Source: Streptomyces sp. NBC_01216 (GTDB taxonomy: Bacteria; Actinomycetota; Actinomycetes; Streptomycetales; Streptomycetaceae). Taken from it: a stretch of 64,000 nucleotides of DNA. Under the pieces are notes generated by a model. That model was not told where the DNA came from, did not search any database, and was given only the letters and a program-made list of their open reading frames with translations. The stretch is taken from the NCBI RefSeq assembly GCF_035994945.1, contig NZ_CP108677.1, positions 5,084,001-5,148,000 on the forward strand, written 5' to 3'. Made by a program: the position numbers and the translations under genes. Positions 1 to 7,760 of this stretch are shown here, one piece after another. Within the stretch, counting starts at the first letter, position 1, and the number at the start of each line of letters is the position of its first letter.

Positions 1-268
1 GCGAGTAGTACGTGGACGGCCCCGTTAGCTTTTGCTGCGTGAAGTCGTTCTTCCAGTACTCATCAATCTTGCCGAAGGCGAACGTCAGGTACTCGGCAAG
101 ACCCTCAGGAGTGTCGGTAGGAATCTCCTGGGCGTAGGGCGCTGGAGCGGTGGGGGTCGGAGGCGGCTGCGGTTCACTCACCGCGGTTCCGGTGAACGGG
201 CCGGCCGCGACGAATGTAAGCGCGGCAATCAAGGTGGTGCACGAGGTTGCACCCTTGCGTCGTCGCAT
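1..268 (-). CDS. Secreted protein, N-terminal part (possible neutral zinc metallopeptidase)
   Basis: The reading frame starts at ATG 268 and runs off the left edge, so only about 89 residues are visible. A GGGAG ribosome site lies about 7 nt before the start. The N-terminus has a basic MRRRK start, then a hydrophobic stretch of about 20 residues with an Ala-rich possible signal-peptidase site, then a Pro-rich linker. The next part contains KIDEYWKNDF, which resembles the start of actinobacterial secreted neutral zinc metallopeptidases. The catalytic HExxH region would lie outside the window, so the enzyme assignment is inference; the secreted nature is better supported. Confidence 0.5.
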   Translation of the reverse strand, partial: MRRRKGATSCTTLIAALTFVAAGPFTGTAVSEPQPPPTPTAPAPYAQEIPTDTPEGLAEYLTFAFGKIDEYWKNDFTQQKLTGPSTYYS

Positions 269-438
269 AACGGACTCCCTTTCCGGGCCTTCCCTTCCTC
301 CACCGTGCGCCCGCCGGGTTTCCCCAGCAACTCCTGCCGTGTGACCCCCCCGGCGGCCCACGACGCACCTCTTACCGGCGTGACAGCCGACCATGATCGA
401 CCCAGCCTGTCGAAGCCGGGGTACTCCTCCGCGTCTGA

Positions 439-621
439 GTCGACGGCGGCAACGACCCCGGCGACGCCTCCCAGCGCCAAGCCGTCGAAGACCTAGCGGC
501 CGCCATGGTTACGCGCGGCGACATCATCGACGTCCTGCCCAACCACGTCGCATACAGCCTCCGGCTGCTCTCCGAGCAGCCGTCACCGCCTACCGACACA
601 CCTCATGTCGCCGACCACTGA
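439..621 (+). pseudogene. C-terminal relic of a transposon helix-turn-helix gene
   Basis: The frame between a stop at 436 and a stop at 619 encodes a fragment containing HVAYSLRLL just before the end. The last gene of the intact transposon (10043-10852) ends with the similar DVRYSLRLT, and in both places transposon right-end repeats follow the stop codon directly. This looks like the 3' end of a homologous gene whose 5' part is gone. The similarity is short but the shared context strengthens it. Confidence 0.45.
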
Positions 622-664
622 CATTTCGTGTCGTTTCCCACTGACGTTCTGACGTCGTCCGACA
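595..664 (+). repeat. Relic right end of a related transposon
   Basis: Three degenerate repeats of about 24 bp, each containing a CTGAC-type core, end in GTCCGACA at 664. The spacing (about 25, 23 and 24 bp) and sequence (GACACACCTCATG, CCACTGACAT, CTGACG) match the intact right end at 10849-10919. The partner left end would lie outside the window to the left. Confidence 0.6.
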
Positions 665-726
665 GCAAGGTCACGCTGACCTATGCAAGATCACGTGCAG
701 CCTAAAGCTGACCTGTGCAAGGTCGA

Positions 727-731
727 CCAGT
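727..731 (+). repeat. Target site duplication CCAGT (left copy)
   Basis: CCAGT immediately precedes the transposon's left terminus TGTCGTCTGCCA. The identical CCAGT follows the right terminus at 10920-10924. A 5-bp duplication is the expected product of Tn5053/Tn552/Tn7-type DDE transposases. Confidence 0.9.
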
Positions 732-779
732 TGTCGTCTGCCACGGAAGTGTCAGTGGTTCTGCCACCTGATGTGTCAG
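732..779 (+). repeat. Transposon left end: two 24-bp transposase-site repeats
   Basis: Two consecutive units (732-755 and 756-779) share the pattern TSTGCCA, a spacer of about 8 bp, then GTCAG. They are inverted relative to the three units at 10849-10919. They probably bind TniA; the asymmetric number (2 against 3) is usual in this transposon superfamily. Confidence 0.8.
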
Positions 780-848
780 TCGCGCGAAACGACCAGCCGA
801 GGACGTGGGACGCCCCCAGCGCGGGCTGCGCCGGGGGCGGTCTGTGTG

Positions 849-1647
849 TGTCCTGTGCCACTGAACCTCGACCGTTTGCCACTGAAGTTTGACCGGGGTC
901 GAATGCGCCTGGCAGTGGAGCGGGAGGGCCACCGCAGCATGGTCGAGCGTCCCGAGTAGCAGGGCCCGGAGACTGTCTGCCGCCATCCATGCCGGGCCGA
1001 CCGACCTTTCGGATGTAGGGAGAGCTGTGGGAGGAGGCACTTGCACCATCATCTGTTGCCAGCCAAGCGATGGCTGATTCCCTGTGAGTTGATCGATTCA
1101 GGGAGAAGGGTCTCTCCAGTAGCTCTAGCGTGGCGGGAAACCGACCAAACGAACTTATGGAGCGTCCATGACCAGCAGCGAAGCAGAACCCGCCGCCGCC
1201 GACCAGGAGGCCCAGCAGATCCCGGTGGTGATCAACATGTCCGAGGTCGACGCCGCCACCGACGCCCGCGACGCCTTGTTGCGGGCCATTGGTGCTGAAG
1301 CCCAGATTGTCGCGGACAAGTTCCCGGGCCAGGCAGCCAAGGCCCTGGTTGACCTTGCGAACGCCTACGCCCTGGTGACCGCCGGAACCACGGCAGTCGC
1401 CACAGTCTCCGCGCCCACCCGGTCGTTCGCGAGCACCATCAGCAACCTCCAAAACATCAACGAGAACGCGTCGGCCGCGTTGGGCTGAGTAGAGGGCTGA
1501 GCTCGCTGCTGAGACGGCCAGATGAGGCTGGCCCATCAGTCCGCCTGGGGTCCGCGCCATGAGCCGCGGGCTTGTTTCCCGAGGCAAGTCCGCCGCTCGC
1601 CGATCAAACTTCAGTGTCAAACGGTCAAGGTTCGGGGTCATAGGACA
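849..1647 (+). mobile_element. Nested 799-bp non-autonomous transposon
   Basis: Termini TGTCCTGTGCCA (849 onward) and its imperfect inverse ending at 1647 are the outer parts of inverted repeats of about 45 bp, with internal repeats containing GTTTGCCACTGAAG. GTGTG occurs directly outside both termini (844-848 and 1648-1652). The element encodes only one small protein and no transposase, so it must be mobilised in trans. Its terminal architecture (TGTC start, about 22-bp repeats with a CACTGA core, 5-bp duplication) suggests a transposase related to that of the host element. Confidence 0.78.
1168..1488 (+). CDS. Small helical protein of the nested element (106 aa)
   Basis: This is the only plausible gene in the 799-bp element. 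A GGAG ribosome site lies 5 nt before ATG 1168. The product is Ala-rich and predicted helical, with an acidic disordered N-terminus and no signal peptide or membrane segment. No family was recognised. It could be a passenger, or it could help the element. Confidence 0.6.
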   Translation: MTSSEAEPAAADQEAQQIPVVINMSEVDAATDARDALLRAIGAEAQIVADKFPGQAAKALVDLANAYALVTAGTTAVATVSAPTRSFASTISNLQNINENASAALG

Positions 1648-1899
1648 GTGTGGACTACGAGGCGGGCCCGGCCTCGGGGATCAGTCGAACCGGGTGGTTG
1701 TCGGCGAGGTTGATCAGGGGCGGTAGGGGCCGCTGACCTTCAGTGAGCGGTGCCGCAGTGCGCGATACCCAGGGTCTGGTCGGTGCCGGTGAGGGCAAAG
1801 ACGCGGGCGACGATGGGGGCCTTGACGTCGGACACGGTCAGCGGCACGCCTTGGCGGGCAGCACGGTGGCGGGCAGAGGTTGACGGTCATCTGCTGGGG
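1489..1899. other. No supported gene
   Basis: This holds the right terminus of the nested element (to 1647), its GTGTG duplication and about 250 bp with only weak frames. The stretch next to the resolvase relic may be further decayed recombinase sequence in other frames. Confidence 0.4.
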
Positions 1900-2000
1900 G
1901 TCGTACAGCGGCCCTTGTCCTTGAGTGCGATGGCGAAGGTGAGCGTGTCGTCGTCGATGACCTTCGGCCGTCCGCCGTGGTTAGCGCGTCGCTGACCGGG
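1900..2000 (-). pseudogene. Serine recombinase C-terminal remnant
   Basis: The minus strand encodes HGGRPKVIDDDT followed by LTFAIALKDKG, which resembles the linker and first helix of the C-terminal HTH domain of Tn3-type resolvases (GGRPxVxDxxTLxxA). A stop lies just upstream in frame and no catalytic N-terminal domain is present. It is probably a leftover of an earlier resolvase gene. Confidence 0.4.
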
Positions 2001-2107
2001 TCAGCCGCCGCCTGGGCGTCGACGGTGATGTCGGCGAAGCCGAGACCGCGCTCTGCTCCGTTGGCTCTGGGGGTGGAGCAGAGCGTCGGCGGACGCTGCG
2101 GCGGGTG

Positions 2108-2311
2108 CTACAGGGGCCTGGCCCTTTCCGCTTGTGCGCCCTTCGGCCCCTGCGTGACCTCGAACTCCACCCGCTGGTTCTCTTCCAAACCCCTGGGCCC
2201 GGTGCCCTGGATCTCGGAGGACTGCACGTACACATCGGCGCCGCCGTCATCCTGGCTGATGAAGCCGTAACCGTTGTCGGCGCTGTACCACTTCACGGTG
2301 CCTGTTGGCAT
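2108..2311 (-). CDS. Cold-shock domain protein (67 aa)
   Basis: The protein opens [20 protein letters not shown], with the RNP1-like K-W-Y/F and G-Y-G-F-I core of the CspA fold. RNP2 normally reads VFVH and here reads VYVQ. Length is typical for a single cold-shock domain. Family members bind single-stranded nucleic acid as RNA chaperones in the cytoplasm. It lies inside the transposon, so it is cargo, transcribed alone on the minus strand. The C-terminal half ([15 protein letters not shown]) also fits Streptomyces Csp proteins. Confidence 0.88.
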   Translation of the reverse strand: MPTGTVKWYSADNGYGFISQDDGGADVYVQSSEIQGTGPRGLEENQRVEFEVTQGPKGAQAERARPL

Positions 2312-2677
2312 GGGTCTCAGTCCTTCTTCCGGTGCTACGGGGCGCTCTGAGCGCCCCGGCCACAGCCGATCGAGCCGACTGCGGCACTCGATCATGTCTT
2401 GCCGCCGGGGGGGAAAGCCGCTGTCTTTCCTGTGCCTCACCCGCGGGGATGAACGTCGTCGTGCCACGGCTCTGCTTGAGGCGGCGGCACTGTGCCGACT
2501 GATGGACAGACGCTTTTCGGTTCTCGGACCGCCCGGGGCTGCTCATGCGGCACAGCGACCTGCACTCTCAGAGGTCCGGCTCATGGCGTACGGCCAACAA
2601 GCGGATAAGTCGGCCTGGTGGCCGGGCCACCGCCGGCTCGGCAGCGAGGCCGGTCCGGCAGTGGCGCGTTCAGTGCG
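2312..2677. other. No supported gene; upstream region of the cold-shock gene
   Basis: This 366-bp stretch should hold the promoter and 5' leader of the minus-strand cold-shock gene and the 3' end of the beta-propeller transcript. Open frames here lack codon bias or homology that I recognise. Confidence 0.4.
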
Positions 2678-4003
2678 TCAGCCGGTGGTCTGTGTGGTCA
2701 GCTGCTCTTCTTCGGCGGTGTCGTCGGCGGCGCTTTTCTTGCCGAAGCCGCGGTGGACGCACATCAGCTGGTCGTGGGTGCCGTTCTTGTCGCGGTAGAC
2801 GATCAGGGCGGGGCCGGCGTTGCTGGCGTGCTTGCTCAGTTCCTTGTCCTGGCTCCAGCCCTTGCCTTCTTCGAAGACGGTGTACCACAGGCTCTGGTCA
2901 CGGTTGCCCCGGTGGACGCAGTACAGCTTGTCCTTGAAGACCGCGAGGGCCGCTCCGGCTGTGGTGCCGTGCTGGGGGAACTTCTGGCTCTGGCTCCAGT
3001 CGGTGCCGTTCTCGGAGACCGTCCACCACAGGCTGTTGTCGCTGCCGTCGCCCTTGTAGACGCAGTACAGCTTGTTCTTGTAGACGGCGAGGGCCGGGTT
3101 GGAATCGGTGGCCGTTTTGGGGATCACCTGGTCGCCGGCCCAGCTCGTGCCGTCCGGGTTGAGGGTGGTGTACCAGAGCTTGGGGTCCGAGCCACCGCCG
3201 CGGTGGACGCAGTAGAGCTTGTTCTTGAAGACGGCCAGGGCCGGTCCCGCGCCGGTGGCGTGCCGGGGGAACCGCTGGTCGGAAGACCACCCGCCGGCGG
3301 CTGTCCGGGCCGTCCACCACAGGTCCGTGTTTCCGTTGCCCTTGTGGACGCAGTACAGCTTGCCGTTGAAGACCGCCACTGCCGGGCCGGCGTCGCTGGC
3401 GTGCCTGGGAAGCTCGACGTCGTCGCCCCAGCCGCTGTCGGGGTTGTAGAGGGCCTGCCACAGGCTCTCGTCCGAGCCGCCGCCGCGGTGAATCACATGC
3501 AGGCTGCCGTCGAAGGAGGCCAGCGCGGGGTTGGACTGGCTGGCGTGGGCGGGCAGGCGCTTGTCCTCGCTCCAGCCGCTGCCCTCCTCGAAGACCGTCC
3601 ACCACAGGCTGGTGTCTTCCTTCGGGATCTTTCCGACCGGGATGAGCATGCCCGGCGCGATCCACGGCGAGACGAGCTTGCAGCCGTACCCGGCGGACAC
3701 GGCCGAGATCCACTCTTTCTTGATCTCGCAGAACGCCTCGACAATCTTGTTGAACGGCGACGGCAGGATCTCACCGCCAACGGCACCGATCAGCTCGGCG
3801 ATGTCTCCCGCCATGTCGGCGGCCTCGGCGTTGAGGTGGAGCTCGAAGCCCCACCACTTCGTCTCTTTCCAGACCTCGACGCCGCGTGCAGCCAGTTCCT
3901 TCCGGGCCTGCTCGCCACGCGCCAGGTCCTGCGGTGACGGCTCCGCGTTGTCGCTGCCCAGGATGTAGCTGGGGCTCTGTGCAGCTGCTTCGTCAATGGC
4001 CAA
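2678..4003 (-). CDS. Six-repeat beta-propeller (lectin/sialidase-like) cargo protein
   Basis: The product is 441 aa. Residues about 131-425 contain six repeats of about 45-50 residues with the pattern LWWT, G-W-S, P-H-A-T, PALAVF, KLYCVHRG, as in six-bladed PLL/AAL-like sugar-binding propellers. The first 130 residues are helical, contain three Cys, and end with a segment like SPWIAPGMLIPVGK; I do not recognise this domain. There is no signal peptide. The start is TTG 4003, chosen because AGGAG lies 6 nt upstream. An AT-richer stretch at 4090-4140 probably holds its promoter. The gene is transposon cargo; its ligand is unknown. Confidence 0.75.
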   Translation of the reverse strand: MAIDEAAAQSPSYILGSDNAEPSPQDLARGEQARKELAARGVEVWKETKWWGFELHLNAEAADMAGDIAELIGAVGGEILPSPFNKIVEAFCEIKKEWISAVSAGYGCKLVSPWIAPGMLIPVGKIPKEDTSLWWTVFEEGSGWSEDKRLPAHASQSNPALASFDGSLHVIHRGGGSDESLWQALYNPDSGWGDDVELPRHASDAGPAVAVFNGKLYCVHKGNGNTDLWWTARTAAGGWSSDQRFPRHATGAGPALAVFKNKLYCVHRGGGSDPKLWYTTLNPDGTSWAGDQVIPKTATDSNPALAVYKNKLYCVYKGDGSDNSLWWTVSENGTDWSQSQKFPQHGTTAGAALAVFKDKLYCVHRGNRDQSLWYTVFEEGKGWSQDKELSKHASNAGPALIVYRDKNGTHDQLMCVHRGFGKKSAADDTAEEEQLTTQTTG

Positions 4004-4241
4004 CGGGCACTCCTAGCGTTTGGTGCTGTGAAACTCAGGGCCGCCTCAGCAGCTGCCTTGAGCAACGAGACGAACTCACCCGACCACGAACCACCCACTA
4101 CGAAAAGTAATTATTAAGTCACGTTTAGTGTCATATTTTCGGGTGTCTCGTGTCAGGTCCGTGTACGACCTCTGTCGCACACCGATCAGCCGGACCCGGG
4201 AGGCCGCTGTCCAGTACAGATATTGATCGGCCATTGGATTC

Positions 4242-4520
4242 CTACGACGCCCGCGACAGCAGAGGCGACGATCTGTACTCGTGGATCAGGTGGATGACAG
4301 CGGCGCGGATCGCGTCGTACGCCGAGTCATCGACAGCGTGGTCGGGGCCGGCGGTGAGCGCGTCGGCCTTCCGTCCAGCGCCCGCCCTGCTGCTCGACGC
4401 GATGAAGACCGCGTGCTGCTGCTTGGCCTCCTTGTACGCCGCGTTGAAAGCGTCGACGGCGGCGGCGTCCGGGATCAGGTCGGCGGGGCAAGGTACCGGC
4501 AGCGGCTGCATGAGGGGCAT
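4242..4520 (-). CDS. Hypothetical 92-aa protein
   Basis: Last frame of the minus-strand resolvase group, 61 nt beyond the 81-aa gene. The product is helical, with a KEAKQQHAVF stretch and a C-terminal helix rich in aliphatic residues. No family was recognised. Third-position GC is high and it lies on the same strand as its neighbours, but the start is uncertain. Confidence 0.45.
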   Translation of the reverse strand: MPLMQPLPVPCPADLIPDAAAVDAFNAAYKEAKQQHAVFIASSSRAGAGRKADALTAGPDHAVDDSAYDAIRAAVIHLIHEYRSSPLLSRAS

Positions 4521-4581
4521 CGTGCCAGGCGCGGCCGGGTGGCGCCGGTGCCGACGCGTACGGGCGCGGGGGCGCTGCTGG

Positions 4582-4827
4582 TCAGCGGTGCAGGTCCTCG
4601 TTGAGCCGACGGTGCAGCAGCAGGAGGGCCTCGGCGTCGGCGACGTCGGCCAGCTGGTGGAGCAGGGGGCGGATCGCGGGGTCGTCGCCGGCGCGTACGG
4701 CCGCCACGATGCGCTCGATCAGCCGTGCTGCCTCGCAGGGGGTGGCTGCCGGACCGGGCGGGGCCCAACCATGGCCGTCCGGTCCGGCAGCGTGGGGTGC
4801 AGCCCCGTGGGGGCTTGTGGTCGTCAC
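4582..4827 (-). CDS. Hypothetical 81-aa protein
   Basis: Starts at GTG 4827, 4 nt after the stop of the 77-aa gene, suggesting translational coupling. It has a Pro/His-rich N-terminus followed by a helical half (EAARLIERIVAAVRAGDD, then LHQLADVADAEALLLLH). No family recognised; possibly a small accessory protein of the transposon. Confidence 0.55.
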   Translation of the reverse strand: MTTTSPHGAAPHAAGPDGHGWAPPGPAATPCEAARLIERIVAAVRAGDDPAIRPLLHQLADVADAEALLLLHRRLNEDLHR

Positions 4828-4831
4828 GGGT

Positions 4832-5065
4832 TCAACGCTCCTGCTCGGACTCAGTCACGCGGTGAGCGGCGAGCGCGCCCTTCACGGTCGGCGGTTCGAT
4901 GGCGACGCCGAACTCGTACAGGCCGATCTCCAGCACGATGTCCGTGGTCGCCGCGGCGGTCCGCTTGAGGGCGAGCGCGGTGGCCCCCTGGGCGATGGTC
5001 TGCTCGCGGCCGGGGACGTCAAGGTCCTGGAGCGCGGACAGCACGTTCCGCCACAGGGTCGTCAT
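4832..5065 (-). CDS. Hypothetical 77-aa protein
   Basis: Starts at ATG 5065, overlapping the stop of the upstream 54-aa frame (ATGA). It contains TTDIVLEIGLYEFGVAIEPP, a short beta-like segment, and a charged tail. No domain recognised. The overlap with its neighbours indicates that it belongs to the resolvase operon. Confidence 0.55.
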   Translation of the reverse strand: MTTLWRNVLSALQDLDVPGREQTIAQGATALALKRTAAATTDIVLEIGLYEFGVAIEPPTVKGALAAHRVTESEQER

Positions 5066-5226
5066 CGCTGCGTCCGCTCCTGTTCCTGCTCGGTATGCGC
5101 CTGGTTCCGATCGTCGCCGTCGGCCTCACGGTCGCCGCCGTACGGCCCGAAGGGCCCGACCTCCCCGGCGGCGCGGGCGCCCAGGAGGAGGGCGGCCCCC
5201 TTCATACGGTGCGGGTGCGGGATCAC
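5062..5226 (-). CDS. Hypothetical 54-aa protein overlapping the resolvase stop
   Basis: GTG 5226 overlaps the resolvase TGA (GTGA) and its own stop overlaps the next ATG (ATGA). The product is short and hydrophilic, with GPFGPYGG and an acidic, Gln-rich tail. No family recognised. Both overlaps support real translation. Confidence 0.5.
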   Translation of the reverse strand: MIPHPHRMKGAALLLGARAAGEVGPFGPYGGDREADGDDRNQAHTEQEQERTQR

Positions 5227-5897
5227 CGGGTGCTCCCTTCGAGCTGGGCGGGGACGCGGGAGGTCCGCAGTTCCTTGAGGTCGGGGACGTGGTTGTAGAG
5301 GGTGCCGACCGAGACGCCGAGCAGGGCCGCGATGGTCTCGATGCTGTTCTCCGGGTTGGGCAGCATGTCGCGGGCGGCGCGAAGCAGCTTGTCGTTGACG
5401 ACCGAAGGCCGGCCGCCGACGCGGCCGCGGGCCCGGGCTGCGGCCAGGCCCTCGTTGGTGCCCTGCACGATCAGCTCCCGGATGAACTCCGCGAGCGCCG
5501 CGAACACGTGGAAGATCAGGCGGCCGCCCGGGGTCATGGTGTCGAGCTTCTCGTGCAGCGAGGTGAAGCCGATCTCGCGCTTGCGCAGCTCGGCGACCAT
5601 GTTCACCAGGTCCTGAAGCGAGCGCCCGTACCGGTCCAGGGAGGGCACGACGAGGGTGTCCCCGGCCTGGAGGAAGGCGTGGCACGCCTTCAGCTCCGGG
5701 CGCAGGTCGTTCTTCCCGGACTTCTTCTCGGGGAAGATGCGCCGGCATCCCGCGAGGGTGAGCGCGTCGATCTGCCGGTCGAGCTTCTGTCCGCCGGTGG
5801 AGACCCGGGCGTAGCCGATGCGGATCTCGGTCGGACGGGCCGGGAAGATGCCGAGGAGGTCGTCGTCAGCGCCGAGCACGTCGGTCAAGGTCGTCAC
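5223..5897 (-). CDS. Serine resolvase of the transposon
   Basis: The 224-aa protein has IGYARVST with catalytic Ser33, the DRYGRSLQDLV motif, and a C-terminal HTH (IAALLGVSVGTLYNH), in the order of Tn3/Tn552/TniR resolvases. Length is slightly above the usual 185-200 because of an N-terminal extension of about 24 residues. It should resolve cointegrates at a res site, which usually lies directly upstream. GTG 5897 is the listed start; a later start closer to IRIGYARV is possible. It is divergent from tniA, as in Tn5053-like elements. Confidence 0.9.
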   Translation of the reverse strand: MTTLTDVLGADDDLLGIFPARPTEIRIGYARVSTGGQKLDRQIDALTLAGCRRIFPEKKSGKNDLRPELKACHAFLQAGDTLVVPSLDRYGRSLQDLVNMVAELRKREIGFTSLHEKLDTMTPGGRLIFHVFAALAEFIRELIVQGTNEGLAAARARGRVGGRPSVVNDKLLRAARDMLPNPENSIETIAALLGVSVGTLYNHVPDLKELRTSRVPAQLEGSTR

Positions 5898-5919
5898 GGG
5901 GGCAGTCTGCCCTCAAGTA

Positions 5920-5965
5920 ACCAACGTTTTCTGAGGATCGGCCGACGATCACCGAAAAGGGCTCC
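5920..5965. promoter_or_regulatory. Candidate res subsite
   Basis: Imperfect inverted repeat, with GTTTTCTGAGGATCGG facing CCGACGATCACCGAAAAG, in the gap between the divergent resolvase and transposase genes. This is the expected position for a resolution site. Subsites II and III were not identified. Confidence 0.4.
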
Positions 5966-6139
5966 AGAGCCTTCAACAACTCCCTCAAAAACCCCCGCCC
6001 CTCAAGAACACCCGGAGACCCTTTGATGAGGGAATCCGGGCCCCTCCGGCCGTATCCGGATCACGCCCGGCGTCCGCTCGCCACCGGTTCGGGAACAGTC
6101 CACCCGGATGTGTGGATGCGGGCGCATGTTCGGGCGCGG

Positions 6140-6158
6140 GGTTCTGCCACCGCTGACA
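6140..6158 (+). promoter_or_regulatory. Single transposase-site repeat upstream of tniA
   Basis: GGTTCTGCCACC followed by GCTGACA matches the inner repeat of the left end (GGTTCTGCCACC at 757-768). It lies about 10 bp before the tniA start, so transposase binding here could repress its own synthesis. Regulation is inference. Confidence 0.45.
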
Positions 6159-6167
6159 CTTCGGTGC

Positions 6168-7760
6168 ATGGGGAGGGTGTCGGCGGAGAAGCGCCGGGCG
6201 GCCGTCGAACGGCTGTCCCGGCTGCGCGAGGACGAGGCGCTGACCGCGGCGCATGTGCGTACGGTCGCCGCGGGCCTTGAGGTGTCGGAGCGGACGGTGT
6301 GGCGCTGGCTCGCGCCGCCGAAGCCGGCCGCGCCCGCCGCCCGCCCGCGCCCGCGCTACGAGCTGAACGAGGCCGACCGGGCGGCGCTCGCCTTCTACCG
6401 GGGCAACGTCGCCGCCGTGGTCCGCGCCCGGCGGGCGGTAACCGACGGGGACGGCACGACGGCCGGGGCGCCGGTGCCCGACTTCCTCGCCGACGGCTGG
6501 GCGGGCGCGAAGCCGGTCGCGGAGCGCACCCTGTACCGGGCGTTCACCGACGGCCTGACCCCGGCGGAGCGCGCAGCGTGGAAGACCGGTGAGGCCGGGC
6601 GCCGGGCGGGCTCGGTCTACCTGCGCCGCCCCGACGCGCTGCGCGGCCGCATCTGGGAGATGGACCACAAGCAGCTCCCGATCCTCGTCTTGCCGCCGAA
6701 GGGCAAGGCGCTCGCGCCGTGGCTGACCACCGTGGTGGACGACGGCACCCGGGCCCTGCTCGGCTGGGCCATCGCCACCGCCCCCAGCTCCGGCACGGTC
6801 CTCACCGCGATGCGCCTGGCACTCACCCACGAACCCGAGCTCTCCCCGTTCGGCGCGGTGCCCGAACTCGTACGCATCGACCGCGGCCTGGAGTTCGCCG
6901 CCGGCGCCGTCAAGGAGGTCCTGGGCGGCCTGGCCGTGGTCATGCACCGGCTGCCCGCGTTCACCCCGCACCGCAAGGGCAAGGTCGAGCGGCTGAACCT
7001 CACGATCGAGCAGATGCTGATCTCCCAGCTCCCCGGCTTCACCGGCGGCCCGCGCGACGCCGCCGGCCGCCTGTACGGGCCGATCAAGGACTCGACGGCC
7101 GCCCAGCGGGCCGCCGAGAGCGCCGCCGAGGGCGAGGGCCCGCTGCGCCTGGAGCGGTTCGTACGCCGCTTCGCCGACTGGGCCCGCTGGTACAACACCT
7201 CCCACCGCCACCGCATGCTCTGCGGACGCACCCCGCTCCAGGCGTGGGAGGAAGACCCTGCCCCGCTGCGACGGATCGGCGCCGACCAGCTGCGCCACCT
7301 CATGCTCGCCGGCACCGAGCGAATCGTGCAGAAGGACGGCATCAACTTCCGCTCCCTGGCCTACGTCGCCCCCGAGCTGCATGGGCGCGGCGGACAGCGG
7401 GTCCAGATCCGGTACATGCCGCACGATGACCGCACCATCGAGGTCTACCTGGGCGCCGAGCACCTGTGCACCGCCTACCCGACCGGCCAGCTCACCCCGG
7501 CGCAGACCGACGCGTTCCGCGAGCACGCCCGCGCCGAAGCCGAACGACTCGGCCGGGAGCGGCGCCGCGCCTCCCGCCAGGCCCGCCGCACCCTTGCTCC
7601 CATGACCGGCGACAGCGCACCCGCGGAGTCCCGGCTCGTCCCGGCCGCCGACGGCCGCGACCGTACCCAGCGCGACCGCGACGCCGCGCTCGCCGCCCGC
7701 GCCTCCACCAGCCTGCTCGGACTCATCGACCCCACCGCCCCCGCCGACCCGGAGAGCTGA
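6168..7760 (+). CDS. tniA: TniA-like DDE transposase
   Basis: A 530-aa transposase of the Mu/Tn552/Tn5053 superfamily. An N-terminal HTH lies at about residues 30-50 (VAAGLEVSERTVWRWL). The catalytic core has D166 (EMDHKQ), D238 (VRIDRG) and E274 (GKVERLN), with exactly 35 residues between the second D and E. A Mu-type C-terminal beta-barrel follows (GQRVQIRYMPHDDRTIEVY). The start ATG 6168 was chosen because upstream frame sequence overlaps a transposase-site repeat; GTG 6177 is possible. Its stop overlaps the tniB ATG (ATGA), indicating a coupled operon. It cuts and joins transposon ends. Confidence 0.92.
   Translation: MGRVSAEKRRAAVERLSRLREDEALTAAHVRTVAAGLEVSERTVWRWLAPPKPAAPAARPRPRYELNEADRAALAFYRGNVAAVVRARRAVTDGDGTTAGAPVPDFLADGWAGAKPVAERTLYRAFTDGLTPAERAAWKTGEAGRRAGSVYLRRPDALRGRIWEMDHKQLPILVLPPKGKALAPWLTTVVDDGTRALLGWAIATAPSSGTVLTAMRLALTHEPELSPFGAVPELVRIDRGLEFAAGAVKEVLGGLAVVMHRLPAFTPHRKGKVERLNLTIEQMLISQLPGFTGGPRDAAGRLYGPIKDSTAAQRAAESAAEGEGPLRLERFVRRFADWARWYNTSHRHRMLCGRTPLQAWEEDPAPLRRIGADQLRHLMLAGTERIVQKDGINFRSLAYVAPELHGRGGQRVQIRYMPHDDRTIEVYLGAEHLCTAYPTGQLTPAQTDAFREHARAEAERLGRERRRASRQARRTLAPMTGDSAPAESRLVPAADGRDRTQRDRDAALAARASTSLLGLIDPTAPADPES

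Noticed and set aside
732..779. Short spaced repeats at transposon ends considered as a CRISPR array
   Set aside because: Only two or three units, with no uniform spacers; they match inverted repeats at the other end and flank a target duplication.
691..1641. Minus-strand frame of about 316 codons across the left transposon end
   Set aside because: It crosses the transposon terminus, both ends of the nested element and the antisense of the 106-aa gene, and has no recognisable product.
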